DNA of 64,000 nt from Qipengyuania gelatinilytica (lineage in GTDB: Bacteria; Pseudomonadota; Alphaproteobacteria; Sphingomonadales; Sphingomonadaceae): assembly GCF_019711315.1 (NCBI RefSeq), contig NZ_CP081294.1, positions 1,426,001 through 1,490,000 on the forward strand, read 5' to 3'. The first letter of the stretch is position 1; every line of letters starts with the position of its first letter. The notes under the pieces were generated by a model. The model ran no database searches and was not told the DNA's origin. It saw only the letters and a list, made by a program, of their open reading frames with translations. The translations under genes and the position numbers were made by a program. Shown one piece after another: positions 27,349 through 36,065 of the stretch.

Positions 27349-27863
27349 AGATAGTCGTTCCGCTCTTGGTCGCAATTGCGGCCTCATCCGGCACCTCGGC
27401 TTCCGGACAAGACAGCAAGGCCGACCAAACCGCCGTCTATGCCCTTGAAGCGATGCTCAAGGACGGCGACTTCGAAGCACGAGAAGATCTCCCCACTGAC
27501 ATCGTCTATTGTGGCGGCGAAACGACACGCGCGGAGGTTTCCCGTTTTTTCTCGCACCTGAGCGCGGGTATCAAGGAAGGTCTGCCCGCTCCCTATTTCA
27601 ACCAGTTTGTCGCCGACCGTTTCAGCGTGAATAGGGACGATAGATTTATGGTCTTCGATCGCGAAGACTTCACATCGGTAACGCCGAGGTTCTTCTCGCG
27701 AGAGGATTGGATCAGGATAGCTGACAAAGGTGCGCCAGCCCTTGAAGATATGGGCTGGCGCGGTTGCATGATGGATCGTGGCAAAATCTGGATCTCTGCC
27801 GACGAGAAGGGTTTGCGTATTTCGTCGATCAATCATGACATGCCTTGGCTGTCGCCCGACTAG
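27345..27863 (+). CDS. Secreted hypothetical protein
   Basis: 172 residues, GTG start overlapping the Lon-like gene's stop (GTGA). Signal peptide MKIVVPLLVAIAASSGTSAS. The mature protein has two cysteines (IVYCGGE, WRGCMMD) and a hydrophilic character. No family recognised. Base composition is a little lower in G+C than neighbouring genes. It converges on marC with a 4-base overlap. Confidence 0.7.
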   Translation: MKIVVPLLVAIAASSGTSASGQDSKADQTAVYALEAMLKDGDFEAREDLPTDIVYCGGETTRAEVSRFFSHLSAGIKEGLPAPYFNQFVADRFSVNRDDRFMVFDREDFTSVTPRFFSREDWIRIADKGAPALEDMGWRGCMMDRGKIWISADEKGLRISSINHDMPWLSPD

Positions 27864-28483
27864 ATCCCGAAGCTTCCCCTCAAACCGTCGATCACATACT
27901 GGGCCGCAAGCGCTGCCAGGAGCACGCCGAGGACGCGGGTGATCGCGGCTTCGACCTTGTCGCCGAACAGCCGCATGATCGGGCCTGCTGCCATGAGGGC
28001 CAGCATCGTGATGATGAGGACTGCCGCCAGCGCGCCGAGCACGACGAGGTTCTGCTCGATCCCGTCAGCTTCGTTCATCAGCAGCATGATCGCAGCGATC
28101 GCACCCGGACCGGCCAGCATGGGGATGGCCATGGGGAAGATCGAGACGTCTTCCACCTCGGGCGTCGAAGCGACTTTCTCTGCCCGCTCCTCACGCCGCT
28201 GGGTGCGTTTTTCGAAGACCATTTCGAAAGCGATCCAGAACAGCATCAGCCCGCCCGCGATACGGAAGCTGTCGAGCTCGATGTGGAGCGCGCCGAGCAA
28301 TTGCTCGCCGAAAAGTGCGAAAATCAGGAGGATCACGCCTGCAATAATCGCCGCGCGGATCGCCATGTTGCGCCGCTGCGCGGAAGTCGCGCCCTTGGTC
28401 AGACCGGCATAGATCGGCGCGCAACCCGGAGGGTCGATCACGACGAACAGCGTGACGAATGCAGACAGGAAGAGCTGTGTCAT
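27860..28483 (-). CDS. MarC family integral membrane protein
   Basis: 207 residues with six hydrophobic segments. MarC/UPF0056 signatures: FVVIDPPGCAPIYAGLTKGA near the N terminus and FPMAIPMLAGPGAIAAIMLL in the middle. The family has no proven transport substrate; the early link to multiple antibiotic resistance has not held up. It overlaps the upstream lipoprotein gene by 4 bases (ATGA) and lies at the end of the yggT-folD-lipoprotein-marC run. Confidence 0.88.
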   Translation of the reverse strand: MTQLFLSAFVTLFVVIDPPGCAPIYAGLTKGATSAQRRNMAIRAAIIAGVILLIFALFGEQLLGALHIELDSFRIAGGLMLFWIAFEMVFEKRTQRREERAEKVASTPEVEDVSIFPMAIPMLAGPGAIAAIMLLMNEADGIEQNLVVLGALAAVLIITMLALMAAGPIMRLFGDKVEAAITRVLGVLLAALAAQYVIDGLRGSFGI

Positions 28484-29160
28484 TCGGCGGCTCCTGCGGG
28501 CTGGGCGATGTTCACGACCTGCTCCCACCCGGCATCGGTCACAAGCCAGACGACGTAGCGGCGCTCGCCTTCACCCACCAACTGGAAGCCCCATGCGAGC
28601 GAGCCGTCGCGCGAAAGCTTCAGCGGAATGGTCGAATCCGGTTCGCCGACGTCGACTGACTTTTCGCAAGCCGCCACGGCGGTCTGGATCAGTTCGGGCG
28701 CTTCGGGTGCGACGTCCTGCGGAAAGCCGAAATCGAAGACATATTTGTAGTCACCATCGCGCTGGCGCTGCCAGACGGTGTTGAAGGTGCCGACCTGTCC
28801 TTCGGGATCTTCGAACGCGCCTTGCGTCACCGCGATCGATCCGTCGCAGCTCGACCAGAGCCGGTGCGGTTGCCATGAAACGGCTGCGGCGGGATCTTCG
28901 AGCGTCTTGAGCCAGGGCTTGGCCTCGATCGCGCCATTGCGGCCGAAGATCAGCGCGCCGTCCGCAGCATATTCGAGAAAGGCGGTCCACTGGCCGTCTT
29001 CCTGCGCCGCGCGCGCGAAGGCGAGTTCGGTCGCCACCACCTTGCTCGGCTGGGCGACCGGCTGAAGGAAACGCCCATAGCGGTCACGCGGGTTCGGCCC
29101 TGCATTGCAAGCTGCAAGCGAGAGTGCCGAAATGGCGAGAACCAGGCTGCGCGCGATCAC
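28480..29160 (-). CDS. Predicted lipoprotein, function unknown
   Basis: 226 residues, GTG start overlapping the folD stop (GTGA). Lipobox LSLAAC puts the lipidated Cys at about residue 18. The mature part looks like a compact NTF2-type or SnoaL-like fold: it begins with a helix ([20 protein letters not shown]) and contains [26 protein letters not shown] and [11 protein letters not shown]. That assignment is tentative. Co-transcribed with folD and marC. Confidence 0.75.
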   Translation of the reverse strand: MIARSLVLAISALSLAACNAGPNPRDRYGRFLQPVAQPSKVVATELAFARAAQEDGQWTAFLEYAADGALIFGRNGAIEAKPWLKTLEDPAAAVSWQPHRLWSSCDGSIAVTQGAFEDPEGQVGTFNTVWQRQRDGDYKYVFDFGFPQDVAPEAPELIQTAVAACEKSVDVGEPDSTIPLKLSRDGSLAWGFQLVGEGERRYVVWLVTDAGWEQVVNIAQPAGAAE

Positions 29161-30050
29161 AGGCTGTCCGGAACGTCGAGCCCGGCGTTCCGGTAGGCGG
29201 CGACCAGCGTATTGCGCAGCAGCACGGCGATGGTCATCGGGCCGACCCCGCCGGGCACCGGAGTAATCGCACCGGCAACGCCTTCGGCACCGGCATAGTC
29301 GACATCGCCGACCAGGCGCCCCTTCTCCTCGCCATCGGCAGGAGGCAGGCGGTTGATGCCGACATCGATCACGGTCGCGCCGTCCTTGAGCCATTCGGCC
29401 TTCACCATTTTGGCGCGGCCCACGGCGGCAACGACGATGTCCGCGCGCTTGACTACGGCAGGCAAATCTTTCGTCCTGCTATGCGCAATTGTGACGGTGG
29501 CATTGGCGTCGAGCAGCAGCTGCGCCATCGGCTTGCCGACGATGTTCGAGCGGCCGATCACGACCGCCTCGAGACCAGAGAGATCACCCAGCCGGTCTGC
29601 CAGCAACATCATGCAGCCGAGCGGGGTGCAGGGCACGAAGCCGCTCTGCCCGACGGCAAGCCGTCCGGCGTTGGTCACATGGAAGCCGTCGACATCCTTG
29701 TTCGGGCTGATCGCGGCGATGACCGCCTGCTCGTCGAGATGGTCGGGCAGCGGCAGCTGGACGAGGATCCCGTCGACCGCTTCGTCGCGGTTGAGCTGGT
29801 CGACCAGCGCGAGGAGGTCTTCTTCCGACGTATCGGCAGGCAGGCGGTGCTCGAAGCTTTCCATGCCCGCAGCCACGGTCGCCTTGTGCTTGCTGCGCAC
29901 ATAGACCTGGCTGGCCGGGTCCTCGCCCACCAGCACCACGGCAAGCCCGGCCTTGCGGCCCGACCATTGTTCGAACTGGCCCGCCATTTCGCCCACCCGC
30001 TCACGCAGGCGTGCGGCGAAAGCTTTGCCGTCGATCCGTTCCGCGGTCAT
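29157..30050 (-). CDS. folD: Methylenetetrahydrofolate dehydrogenase / methenyltetrahydrofolate cyclohydrolase
   Basis: Bifunctional one-carbon enzyme converting 5,10-methylene-THF to 10-formyl-THF. 297 residues. FolD motifs: [13 protein letters not shown] (the Tyr/Lys motif, with YVRSKHK), [31 protein letters not shown] and [20 protein letters not shown]. The ATG overlaps the yggT stop by one base (TAATG). Confidence 0.96.
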   Translation of the reverse strand: MTAERIDGKAFAARLRERVGEMAGQFEQWSGRKAGLAVVLVGEDPASQVYVRSKHKATVAAGMESFEHRLPADTSEEDLLALVDQLNRDEAVDGILVQLPLPDHLDEQAVIAAISPNKDVDGFHVTNAGRLAVGQSGFVPCTPLGCMMLLADRLGDLSGLEAVVIGRSNIVGKPMAQLLLDANATVTIAHSRTKDLPAVVKRADIVVAAVGRAKMVKAEWLKDGATVIDVGINRLPPADGEEKGRLVGDVDYAGAEGVAGAITPVPGGVGPMTIAVLLRNTLVAAYRNAGLDVPDSL

Positions 30051-30331
30051 TAGTAAGGCCCCATGCCGACGAGGATACGAATGATAATCCACATGCCCAT
30101 CAGCAGGATCATAGGCGAGAAATCGATCGCGCCGGTGTCCGGAATCATCCTGCGGATCGGATTGAGTAGCGGAGCGAGCAGCCGACTGATCGAATCGTAG
30201 ACGCTCGACAGGAACGGCTGACGCGGATCGACGACATTGAAGGCGAAGAGCAGACCGATGATGAACCAGACAATCACGATCATGTTCAGCGTCTGCATGA
30301 TCATGATGAGAATATCGATGAGGGTCTTCAT
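30050..30331 (-). CDS. YggT family membrane protein
   Basis: 93 residues with two hydrophobic segments flanking the conserved [20 protein letters not shown] and [16 protein letters not shown] region of the YggT family. Members are linked to cell-division-site or osmotic functions in various bacteria. First gene of the yggT-folD-lipoprotein-marC unit. Confidence 0.88.
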   Translation of the reverse strand: MKTLIDILIMIMQTLNMIVIVWFIIGLLFAFNVVDPRQPFLSSVYDSISRLLAPLLNPIRRMIPDTGAIDFSPMILLMGMWIIIRILVGMGPY

Positions 30332-30380
30332 GTGATTTCCAAATGCTCGGCGGCGAACCGTGAGGCATCGCCGGGAAGGT

Positions 30381-30398
30381 GTATCAGCTCTCTGATAC
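30381..30398. promoter_or_regulatory. 7-bp perfect inverted repeat between argB and yggT
   Basis: GTATCAG and CTGATAC separated by CTCT form a perfect dyad 3 bases after the argB stop and 50 bases before the yggT start. It may act as an operator for the yggT-folD unit or as an argB hairpin; no T-tract follows. Confidence 0.4.
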
Positions 30399-30401
30399 GG
30401 G

Positions 30402-31292
30402 TTACGCAGCGCTTATCAAGGTCCCTGCACCACGCGCGGTGAAGAATTCGAGCAACATGGCGTGCGGGACGCGTCCGTCGAGCACGACGGCAGCCTCGCA
30501 GCCGGCCTCGACTGCGCTGACACAGGTTTCCAGCTTGGGGATCATGCCCCCGCTGATCGTGCCATCCTCGCGCAGCTTGCCGATGTCTTGCGGCGTCAGG
30601 TCGGTGAGCAGCTTGCCCTGCTTGTCGAGCACGCCGTCGACATCGGTCAGCAGCAGCAGGCGCGCTGCACCCAGCGCCGCTGCCAATGCGCCCGCCATCG
30701 TATCGGCGTTGATATTATAGGTATGCCCGTCCTCGCCGCTGCCGATAGGAGCGACAACCGGGATCATGCCCGAGGCCGTGACCTTCTCGATGATCGTCGT
30801 GTCGACCGCGCTGGGTTCGCCGACGAAGCCGAGGTCCAGCGCCTTCTCGATATTGCTTTCGGGGTCCTTGGTCGTGCGTTCGACCTTGCGCGCAGTCACC
30901 AGCCCGCCGTCCTTGCCCGACAGGCCGACCGCCTTGCCGCCAGCGCGCGCGATCGAGCCGACGATCGACTTGTTGATCGCGCCCGACAGGACCATTTCGG
31001 CAACCTCCGCCGTGGCCTTGTCGGTCACGCGAAGGCCGTCGATGAACTGGGTTTCGACACCGAGCTTTTCGAGCATCGCGCCGATCTGTGGGCCGCCGCC
31101 ATGCACGACCACCGGGTTGATACCGACTGCCTTCAGCAGCACCACATCCTCGGCAAATTCGCGCGCGGCTTCATCGTCGCCCATGGCGTTGCCGCCGTAT
31201 TTCACAACGAAGCTCCTGCCCGCATAGCGCTGGAAATAGGGCAGCGCCTCGATCAGCGTCTGTGCCTTGGTGCTGGCGTCGCTCAAATCCAT
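30402..31292 (-). CDS. argB: Acetylglutamate kinase
   Basis: Phosphorylates N-acetyl-L-glutamate in arginine synthesis. 296 residues. Amino-acid-kinase motifs: [13 protein letters not shown] at the N terminus, [38 protein letters not shown] and [11 protein letters not shown]. The length and the N-terminal extension fit the arginine-regulated hexameric type found in Alphaproteobacteria. Start ATG at 31292. Confidence 0.96.
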   Translation of the reverse strand: MDLSDASTKAQTLIEALPYFQRYAGRSFVVKYGGNAMGDDEAAREFAEDVVLLKAVGINPVVVHGGGPQIGAMLEKLGVETQFIDGLRVTDKATAEVAEMVLSGAINKSIVGSIARAGGKAVGLSGKDGGLVTARKVERTTKDPESNIEKALDLGFVGEPSAVDTTIIEKVTASGMIPVVAPIGSGEDGHTYNINADTMAGALAAALGAARLLLLTDVDGVLDKQGKLLTDLTPQDIGKLREDGTISGGMIPKLETCVSAVEAGCEAAVVLDGRVPHAMLLEFFTARGAGTLISAA

Positions 31293-31400
31293 CGTCCGGT
31301 ACTCGGTCCCTGTTACGCTTGCCGGTGCACTAGCTGGCCTGCGACGAGGGGGAAAGAGTAACATCTGTTCGCGGGCCAACAGCTGCGCTAGGCCTGCGCC

Positions 31401-32054
31401 ATGAGAAAGCTCCTTCCCTTGTTCGCCGCACTGCCGCTGGCAGCCTGCGCCTCGACGCCCGACCTGCCTGCCTTGCCGCAATCGCAGCAAGCCTTCTGGG
31501 ACGCGCTGCAAAGCCATTGCGGCAATGCCTATCGCGGCGAACTCGCCAGCAGCGACGCGCGCGACAAGGACTGGCAGAGCCGCGCGATGATTGCGCATTG
31601 GGCCGAGTGCAGTGAGACTCGCATCGCCATCGCCTTTCATGTCGAGGAGGCGCCGTCCTCAAGCAGCGAAGCGTTAGGACAAACTGGCGGCTGGGACCGC
31701 TCGCGCACCTGGCTGGTCACCCGGACGTCGGACGGTCTTCGCCTGAAACACGATCACCGCCACGCAGATGGCGAGGAGGACGCGGTCACCCAATATGGCG
31801 GCGACACGCTGTCGGCGGGCACGGCGCGGGTCCAGGACTTCCCGGTCGATGCCTATTCGATCGCCCTGTTCGAGCGCGAGGGGCTGGATGCCTCGCTCAC
31901 CAACGTCTGGCGCATGGAGGTCGATCCGGCAGGCAGCGGGAATGCGCGCTTCGCCTACCAACTCACACGGCGCAACGACCCGACCCGGCTGTTCCGCGTG
32001 GAATTCGACGCGCAACAGCCGGTTGCCCCGCCGCCCGCTGCCTGGGGCTGGTAG
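31401..32054 (+). CDS. Predicted lipoprotein, function unknown
   Basis: 217 residues. Signal [18 protein letters not shown] with lipobox PLAAC. The mature part has two further cysteines ([19 protein letters not shown]) and a [13 protein letters not shown] stretch rich in His/Asp. It ends with a proline-rich tail. Similar proteins exist as conserved hypotheticals in sphingomonads as far as I recall; no function is known to me. Ends 3 bases before the convergent DUF2314 gene. Confidence 0.78.
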   Translation: MRKLLPLFAALPLAACASTPDLPALPQSQQAFWDALQSHCGNAYRGELASSDARDKDWQSRAMIAHWAECSETRIAIAFHVEEAPSSSSEALGQTGGWDRSRTWLVTRTSDGLRLKHDHRHADGEEDAVTQYGGDTLSAGTARVQDFPVDAYSIALFEREGLDASLTNVWRMEVDPAGSGNARFAYQLTRRNDPTRLFRVEFDAQQPVAPPPAAWGW

Positions 32055-32057
32055 TCC

Positions 32058-32531
32058 CTAGTCGTCCCAGCCGTACTGGCGGCGGACTTCCGCGGCCATC
32101 ACGGGCTCCATGTGATCGATCATGACGCGCACGGTGTAATATCCCTGCGCCACGCCGGTCCGGTCGACATAGCCCCAGTCGCTGATCGCGGTGATCGGCA
32201 CGCGGACGAGATCGCCCAGCTTCCACCCTTCCGCATGCGGATTGTTCTTGAGCCGACCGGTCAGGTAGTCGCCATCGCGTTCGACCGTGCCGACCCAGAT
32301 GTGCTCATAGCCTTCGAGCGGAAACTTGAAGACGAAGTTGCTTGCGCCTGCGGGCGGATTGTCGAGCAAGGCCAGGAACCGCGGTGCAGTCGCCTGTGCG
32401 TTGGCGATCGCGGCATTCATCTGCTCGTCGACGCTTTCGAATTCCATGATCGGATCGCCCTCGGCATCCTGTGCCGAGAGCGAAACCGGCGCGAGCATTA
32501 AGGCGGCGGCGAGGCTGGCTGCGCGGATCAC
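32058..32531 (-). CDS. DUF2314 (YegJ-like) exported protein
   Basis: 157 residues with a signal peptide ending SLSAQ. The DUF2314 core is seen in DEQMNAAIANAQATAPRFLA, LTGRLKNNPHAEGWKLGD and ITAISDWGYVDRTGVAQGYY, followed by a TVRVMIDHM segment. Family function unknown. It overlaps the upstream lipoprotein gene by 4 bases, so the two form a unit. Confidence 0.85.
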   Translation of the reverse strand: MIRAASLAAALMLAPVSLSAQDAEGDPIMEFESVDEQMNAAIANAQATAPRFLALLDNPPAGASNFVFKFPLEGYEHIWVGTVERDGDYLTGRLKNNPHAEGWKLGDLVRVPITAISDWGYVDRTGVAQGYYTVRVMIDHMEPVMAAEVRRQYGWDD

Positions 32532-32986
32532 TCGGGCTTTCCTCCGGTGATGCCGTAGCCGTCGACCGCTTCGCTCTCGACATAGCCGGAATGGTACATG
32601 TCCATATGGATCGTCCGCTCGGCAGGCTCGCTGCCGTTGCAGGTGACGATATAGGCGTCGACGATATTTCCGAAGGGACCGAGGCCGACATTGCCCGCGC
32701 GGGTAAACTCGGGACGGCTCAGGTCTTCGCAGCGCAAGCGCGAAAGATAGGCGCGCTGGCCCCGCGGCATCGACGCGCGCACCGGGTTCTCGAGCGAACC
32801 GAGCGGATATTGCGAAGCCTCTGCAAGCGCCTTGTCGAGCTCGGAGCCCTGCATCGCCGATTCCCCGGCCAGCATGCGCGTGAGATATGCATCGGTGTTG
32901 GCCTGCGTCGACGGCGCAACGGTGGTGACGCAGCCCGACAGCGCGAGCGCGGCAAACGGGGCAACAATGGCAAGCCGTAGTTTCAT
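32528..32986 (-). CDS. Small predicted lipoprotein
   Basis: 152 residues with lipobox ALSGC (Cys about residue 19). The mature part has two cysteines (LRCEDLSRPEF and IVTCNGSEPA), probably disulfide-bonded. No family recognised. First gene of a two-gene unit with the DUF2314 gene. Confidence 0.75.
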   Translation of the reverse strand: MKLRLAIVAPFAALALSGCVTTVAPSTQANTDAYLTRMLAGESAMQGSELDKALAEASQYPLGSLENPVRASMPRGQRAYLSRLRCEDLSRPEFTRAGNVGLGPFGNIVDAYIVTCNGSEPAERTIHMDMYHSGYVESEAVDGYGITGGKPE

Positions 32987-33077
32987 GTGATCCCTCCTGT
33001 TGCCAATGGTTTAGCGGCAGAGGTCTCGACCTGCCAGAGGCCAGGCCAGCATATTCTCGGCAAATTGTCCTGTGGGC

Positions 33078-33614
33078 CTAGTCGCGCGCAGGAGGGTATT
33101 GCGGCGCTGGGCCGTGATCGAGGCTCAGGCTTTCGAGCAGGCGGAAACGCTCTTCCGCCGGTATCCACTGCCAGATGTGCAAATAGCGCCCCCCGCCGGT
33201 CTGCACCCAGCCGATCTCCTCGCCGCGCCATTCGTGGAAGGTGTGGTGCGCTTCCTCCAGCATGCCCCAGTCACCCAGCCGGCTGATAGTCCGGCTTCCC
33301 GGCACGAGCAGGCGGCGGTTCTTGTAGCCTTCCGCTTCGCCGCCCGGTGCACGCCGAGCGCATTGCCTGCGCGAGCTTTCGACAATGTCTTCGGCACTGT
33401 CATGCGGCATGCCGACGAGGTCGTGCAGCATGCGGAAGTCGGGATGGAGCAGTTCGGCCACCGCATCGGGATCGCAGCCTTCGAAAAAGCCCCAGAACAG
33501 CTGCGCGTCATTGGCCTCTATCCGGGCCGTAGCCTCTTCGAGCGCGGGCATTGCAGGGGGCACTGCGGCAGCAGGCACGGCCTGTGCGAGCAGGAAGGCG
33601 GCGATAGCGGACAT
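33078..33614 (-). CDS. NTF2/SnoaL-like (DUF4440-type) protein
   Basis: 178 residues with a hydrophobic N-terminal stretch (AAFLLAQAVPAAAVPPAMPA) that may be a signal peptide. The core (IEANDAQLFWGFFEGCDPDA, then ELLHPDFRMLHD, and LHIWQWIPAEERFRLL at the end) fits the cone-shaped NTF2-like fold of DUF4440 proteins. Two cysteines. The ribosome binding site lies inside the 3' arm of a perfect 16-bp inverted repeat just upstream (33620-33661), so expression is probably controlled at the operator or RNA level. Confidence 0.75.
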   Translation of the reverse strand: MSAIAAFLLAQAVPAAAVPPAMPALEEATARIEANDAQLFWGFFEGCDPDAVAELLHPDFRMLHDLVGMPHDSAEDIVESSRRQCARRAPGGEAEGYKNRRLLVPGSRTISRLGDWGMLEEAHHTFHEWRGEEIGWVQTGGGRYLHIWQWIPAEERFRLLESLSLDHGPAPQYPPARD

Positions 33615-33619
33615 GATTT

Positions 33620-33661
33620 TCTCCCGTTGGTGTATCGTTTACATAATACACCAACGGGAGA
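33620..33661 (-). promoter_or_regulatory. Perfect 16-bp inverted repeat containing the ribosome binding site
   Basis: TCTCCCGTTGGTGTAT (33620-33635) and its exact complement ATACACCAACGGGAGA (33646-33661) flank a 10-base spacer. It ends 5 bases before the start codon of the NTF2-like gene. In the transcript the 3' arm carries GGGAGA, the likely Shine-Dalgarno, so the stem would hide it. As DNA it is also a strong operator candidate. Clear by direct reading; mechanism is inference. Confidence 0.75.
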
Positions 33662-33697
33662 GGTCAATACTATTGCGCTGTTCGCGTCGCAGCCGTG

Positions 33698-33949
33698 TCA
33701 GGCGGCGCGCGCTTTCGACACGATCGCAGTGATCTCGTCGAGCAGCGAGAGGCGCTGTTTCTTGAGCGCTTCGACCCGCTCGTCGCTGGCCGCCTCGGTC
33801 TCCGCTTCGATCCGGTGCACCTCGCGGTTCACCTCGTGATATTCGTCCGCGAGCCGCGCATAATGCGCATCGTCCCGCTTGAGCCGCGTGATCAGGTCAC
33901 GGTCCCGCTTGAAGATCGTGGTGAGTTCATTGGGCGTGTGCTGCGACAT
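33698..33949 (-). CDS. DUF465 (YdcH-like) small protein
   Basis: 83 residues, mostly one charged helical hairpin, with RDDAHYARLADEYHEVNREV and ALKKQRLSLLDEI as in DUF465. The ATG at 33949 has AAGGA 8 bases upstream; the ATG at 33958 sits too close to that site. Function of the family unknown. Confidence 0.85.
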   Translation of the reverse strand: MSQHTPNELTTIFKRDRDLITRLKRDDAHYARLADEYHEVNREVHRIEAETEAASDERVEALKKQRLSLLDEITAIVSKARAA

Positions 33950-34088
33950 GACGTGCATCCTTTTCGAAGTGTGTTGCAGCCCTCAGTAGTGCGGAGTGTA
34001 CAGCCACTCCTTGCGCCAGATCAAATCGGGTAGCGCGCCGCCGGGAATTCTTGCGAGCGCGCGGGACGTCGCTATTGTCCCGCCGAGG

Positions 34089-34604
34089 ATGGGAAAGATC
34101 GCACGCTTCAGGCCGAAACGACGCAGCTTACGGAGCAGGCGCAAGACCCTGGTGACATGGGCGCTGCTGGTCGCCCTCATCGCCGCCTGGCTCCTGCTCG
34201 GCGACCGGCTTGACCCGCCCGAGCCGGTGACCACGGTCGGCATGACCTTCCGCCTGTGCGGTACGCCCGGGCCCGGCCCCTGCGTGATCGATGGTGACAC
34301 GCTGGCCATCGGCAATCGCCTCGTTCGCCTCACCGGTTTCGACGCGCCGGAGATGGATGGCGCGTGCAAGCTGGAGGTTGCGAAGGCCAATCGGGCGAAG
34401 CTCGAACTTCACCGGTGGCTCGCGAGGGGTCGCTTCGAGTGGACGGGCGGGACCGAACCGCCTTACGACCGCTATGGCCGCGAATTGCGAGAGGCGCGAC
34501 GGGGCGACGATTTGCTGGCCGATCACATGATCGCGGCAGGCCTTGCCGAAGGCAGCGGCTGGGGCACATCGGCGGTAGACTGGTGCAGCGGGGACGGTGA
34601 CTGA
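34089..34604 (+). CDS. Membrane-anchored thermonuclease-like (SNase) protein
   Basis: 171 residues from the ATG at 34089. A basic N terminus and one membrane span (about 21-38) precede a staphylococcal-nuclease fold. Nuclease motifs: CVIDGDTLAIGNRLVRLTGF with D68, D70 and R80, then DAPEMD, and YDRYGRELREA with the second catalytic-type Arg. Residues needed for Ca-dependent catalysis appear present. Probably acts in the periplasm on nucleic acid. Confidence 0.85.
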   Translation: MGKIARFRPKRRSLRSRRKTLVTWALLVALIAAWLLLGDRLDPPEPVTTVGMTFRLCGTPGPGPCVIDGDTLAIGNRLVRLTGFDAPEMDGACKLEVAKANRAKLELHRWLARGRFEWTGGTEPPYDRYGRELREARRGDDLLADHMIAAGLAEGSGWGTSAVDWCSGDGD

Positions 34605-34744
34605 GCCCTTGCGTAGTGCGATATGGCCCCTCGCATGACACGGGTCAGCACCCCCGAGTGACCGCCCGAAAGCCTGCTTGCAAGGCTGCGCGGGCCGGAA
34701 TGTTATCCCGATGCCTTCACCGGGCGATGTCGCGGTAGGGGCGC

Positions 34745-35677
34745 TTAATCGAAGCGCGCGTCGATCTCCGCAGCCAGCGATGCGAAATCTGCATGGCCGG
34801 TGACCGGAGTCACCCGTTCGGCCCACATGGCATCGATAGCCTCCGTCACCGAGGCGGGCAGGACTGTCGCATCGCTGCCCTTGGCCTGCACCTTGGTGGA
34901 ATCGCTGCTGGCCGGAATGCCGAGCCGTTCTTCCATCACCGCGCAGACCAGCGCATCGTCGAAGCGGTCCTTGTGGTCGTGCATGAACTCGCGCGTGGTA
35001 GCGGCCATGACCATCTCGACCACCTCGTCCGTCGGCTCGATGCCGATCAGCTGGCCCATCGCGCGGATCATCGCGGGCTTGTTCTTCACCACCCAGCGAT
35101 AGGTGGCGAGCAGCGTGTCGTCCTCTCCCGCCCTCGCGTACCAGCTCAGGAGGTGGGTGAAATAGTCGCAGCCGCCCGGTCCGCCGCCCATCCATAGCGG
35201 CATGAAGTCCTCAAGCGAGAACGCGCCTTTCTCGATATGCCAGCCATCGAAGAAGCGGTGCATGGAGACATAGGTCTCGTGCGGATCGCGCAAGGTCACG
35301 ACATAGCGCGACCCAGCCGGCAGCCGCTCGTATTCGCGGTGCGACTTGAAGCCGCGCGGGGTCGCGCGCTGCTCCGCCGTCATGTCGAAATCGATCATGC
35401 TCGCGGTGTCTTCCCAGGGGACGACGCCGCTGATGTCGGTAAAGTCCATGTCGATGCCGCCGGTGGCATGCGCCATGCGCAGCTGGTGGAAGATCTGCTG
35501 GGTCAGCGTGGTGCCGCTCTTGGCCCAGCTGGTGATATAGACATCGGAAGGGCGCGGATCGATCGCATGATAGGGCTGCGGCGCACTTGCCTGCGCCAGC
35601 GAGCCCATATTGGCCCCGAATTCCTCAAGATTACGCGCCGGTCGCCCTACACCCAAAAGCATTGCCACTCTCCCCAT
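34745..35677 (-). CDS. Sulfotransferase domain protein
   Basis: Transfers sulfate from PAPS to a hydroxyl or amine acceptor. 310 residues, or 305 from the ATG at 35662. The 5'-phosphosulfate loop reads TSWAKSGTT (about 49-57), the likely catalytic His is in KSHRE (about 113), and the 3'-phosphate motif is VVTLRDPHETYVSMH (about 126-140). This is close to the cytosolic/small-molecule class. Acceptor unknown; nothing nearby makes PAPS. Confidence 0.85.
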   Translation of the reverse strand: MGRVAMLLGVGRPARNLEEFGANMGSLAQASAPQPYHAIDPRPSDVYITSWAKSGTTLTQQIFHQLRMAHATGGIDMDFTDISGVVPWEDTASMIDFDMTAEQRATPRGFKSHREYERLPAGSRYVVTLRDPHETYVSMHRFFDGWHIEKGAFSLEDFMPLWMGGGPGGCDYFTHLLSWYARAGEDDTLLATYRWVVKNKPAMIRAMGQLIGIEPTDEVVEMVMAATTREFMHDHKDRFDDALVCAVMEERLGIPASSDSTKVQAKGSDATVLPASVTEAIDAMWAERVTPVTGHADFASLAAEIDARFD

Positions 35678-35745
35678 GGGCGACCCGGGATGGCGAGCAT
35701 GACAGGTGGGAGGGGGATTGGGAAGTGGGTGGAGTTTTTGTATTC

Positions 35746-35975
35746 CGAACCCGCCTCCGCGGGTTCGTCCTCGCTAGACGTGCGGAAAGCCGCACCCGCT
35801 GCGGGCGGGCGGTCGCCCTTGCGGTCGGCTGGTCGCCGTCCGGTACAACGCCCGATAGCCAGACCGGTTCTTGGTCGCGGCAGCCAAAGCGCGACTGCGC
35901 GTCGGCCGATTAGGCCGAAGCCAAGGAGCGCGGACGCGCTCCGCCCGGCGTTTGAGGGCGCAAACAAAAAACTCT
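35746..35975. other. Gene-free block of consecutive hairpins (repeat element or structured RNA)
   Basis: No supported gene in the gap 35678-36065. Within it are successive inverted repeats: a 9-bp stem with a 4-base loop (35746-35767), a 6-bp stem (35780-35795), a short GGGCG/CGCCC stem (about 35806-35818), a TCGGCC/GGCCGA stem (about 35902-35918) and an 8-bp stem with a 2-base loop (35925-35942), followed by an A-rich stretch. This may be a chromosomal mosaic repeat or an RNA. Strand cannot be decided. Confidence 0.45.
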
Positions 35976-36065
35976 TCCCCACACGCGCCGAGGGCAGCTT
36001 TCATCACTGCTTGGTTTTGAGAGCAGCTTCCGCTACCCGCGCCGCCCCAACAAGAGGAGGCGATC

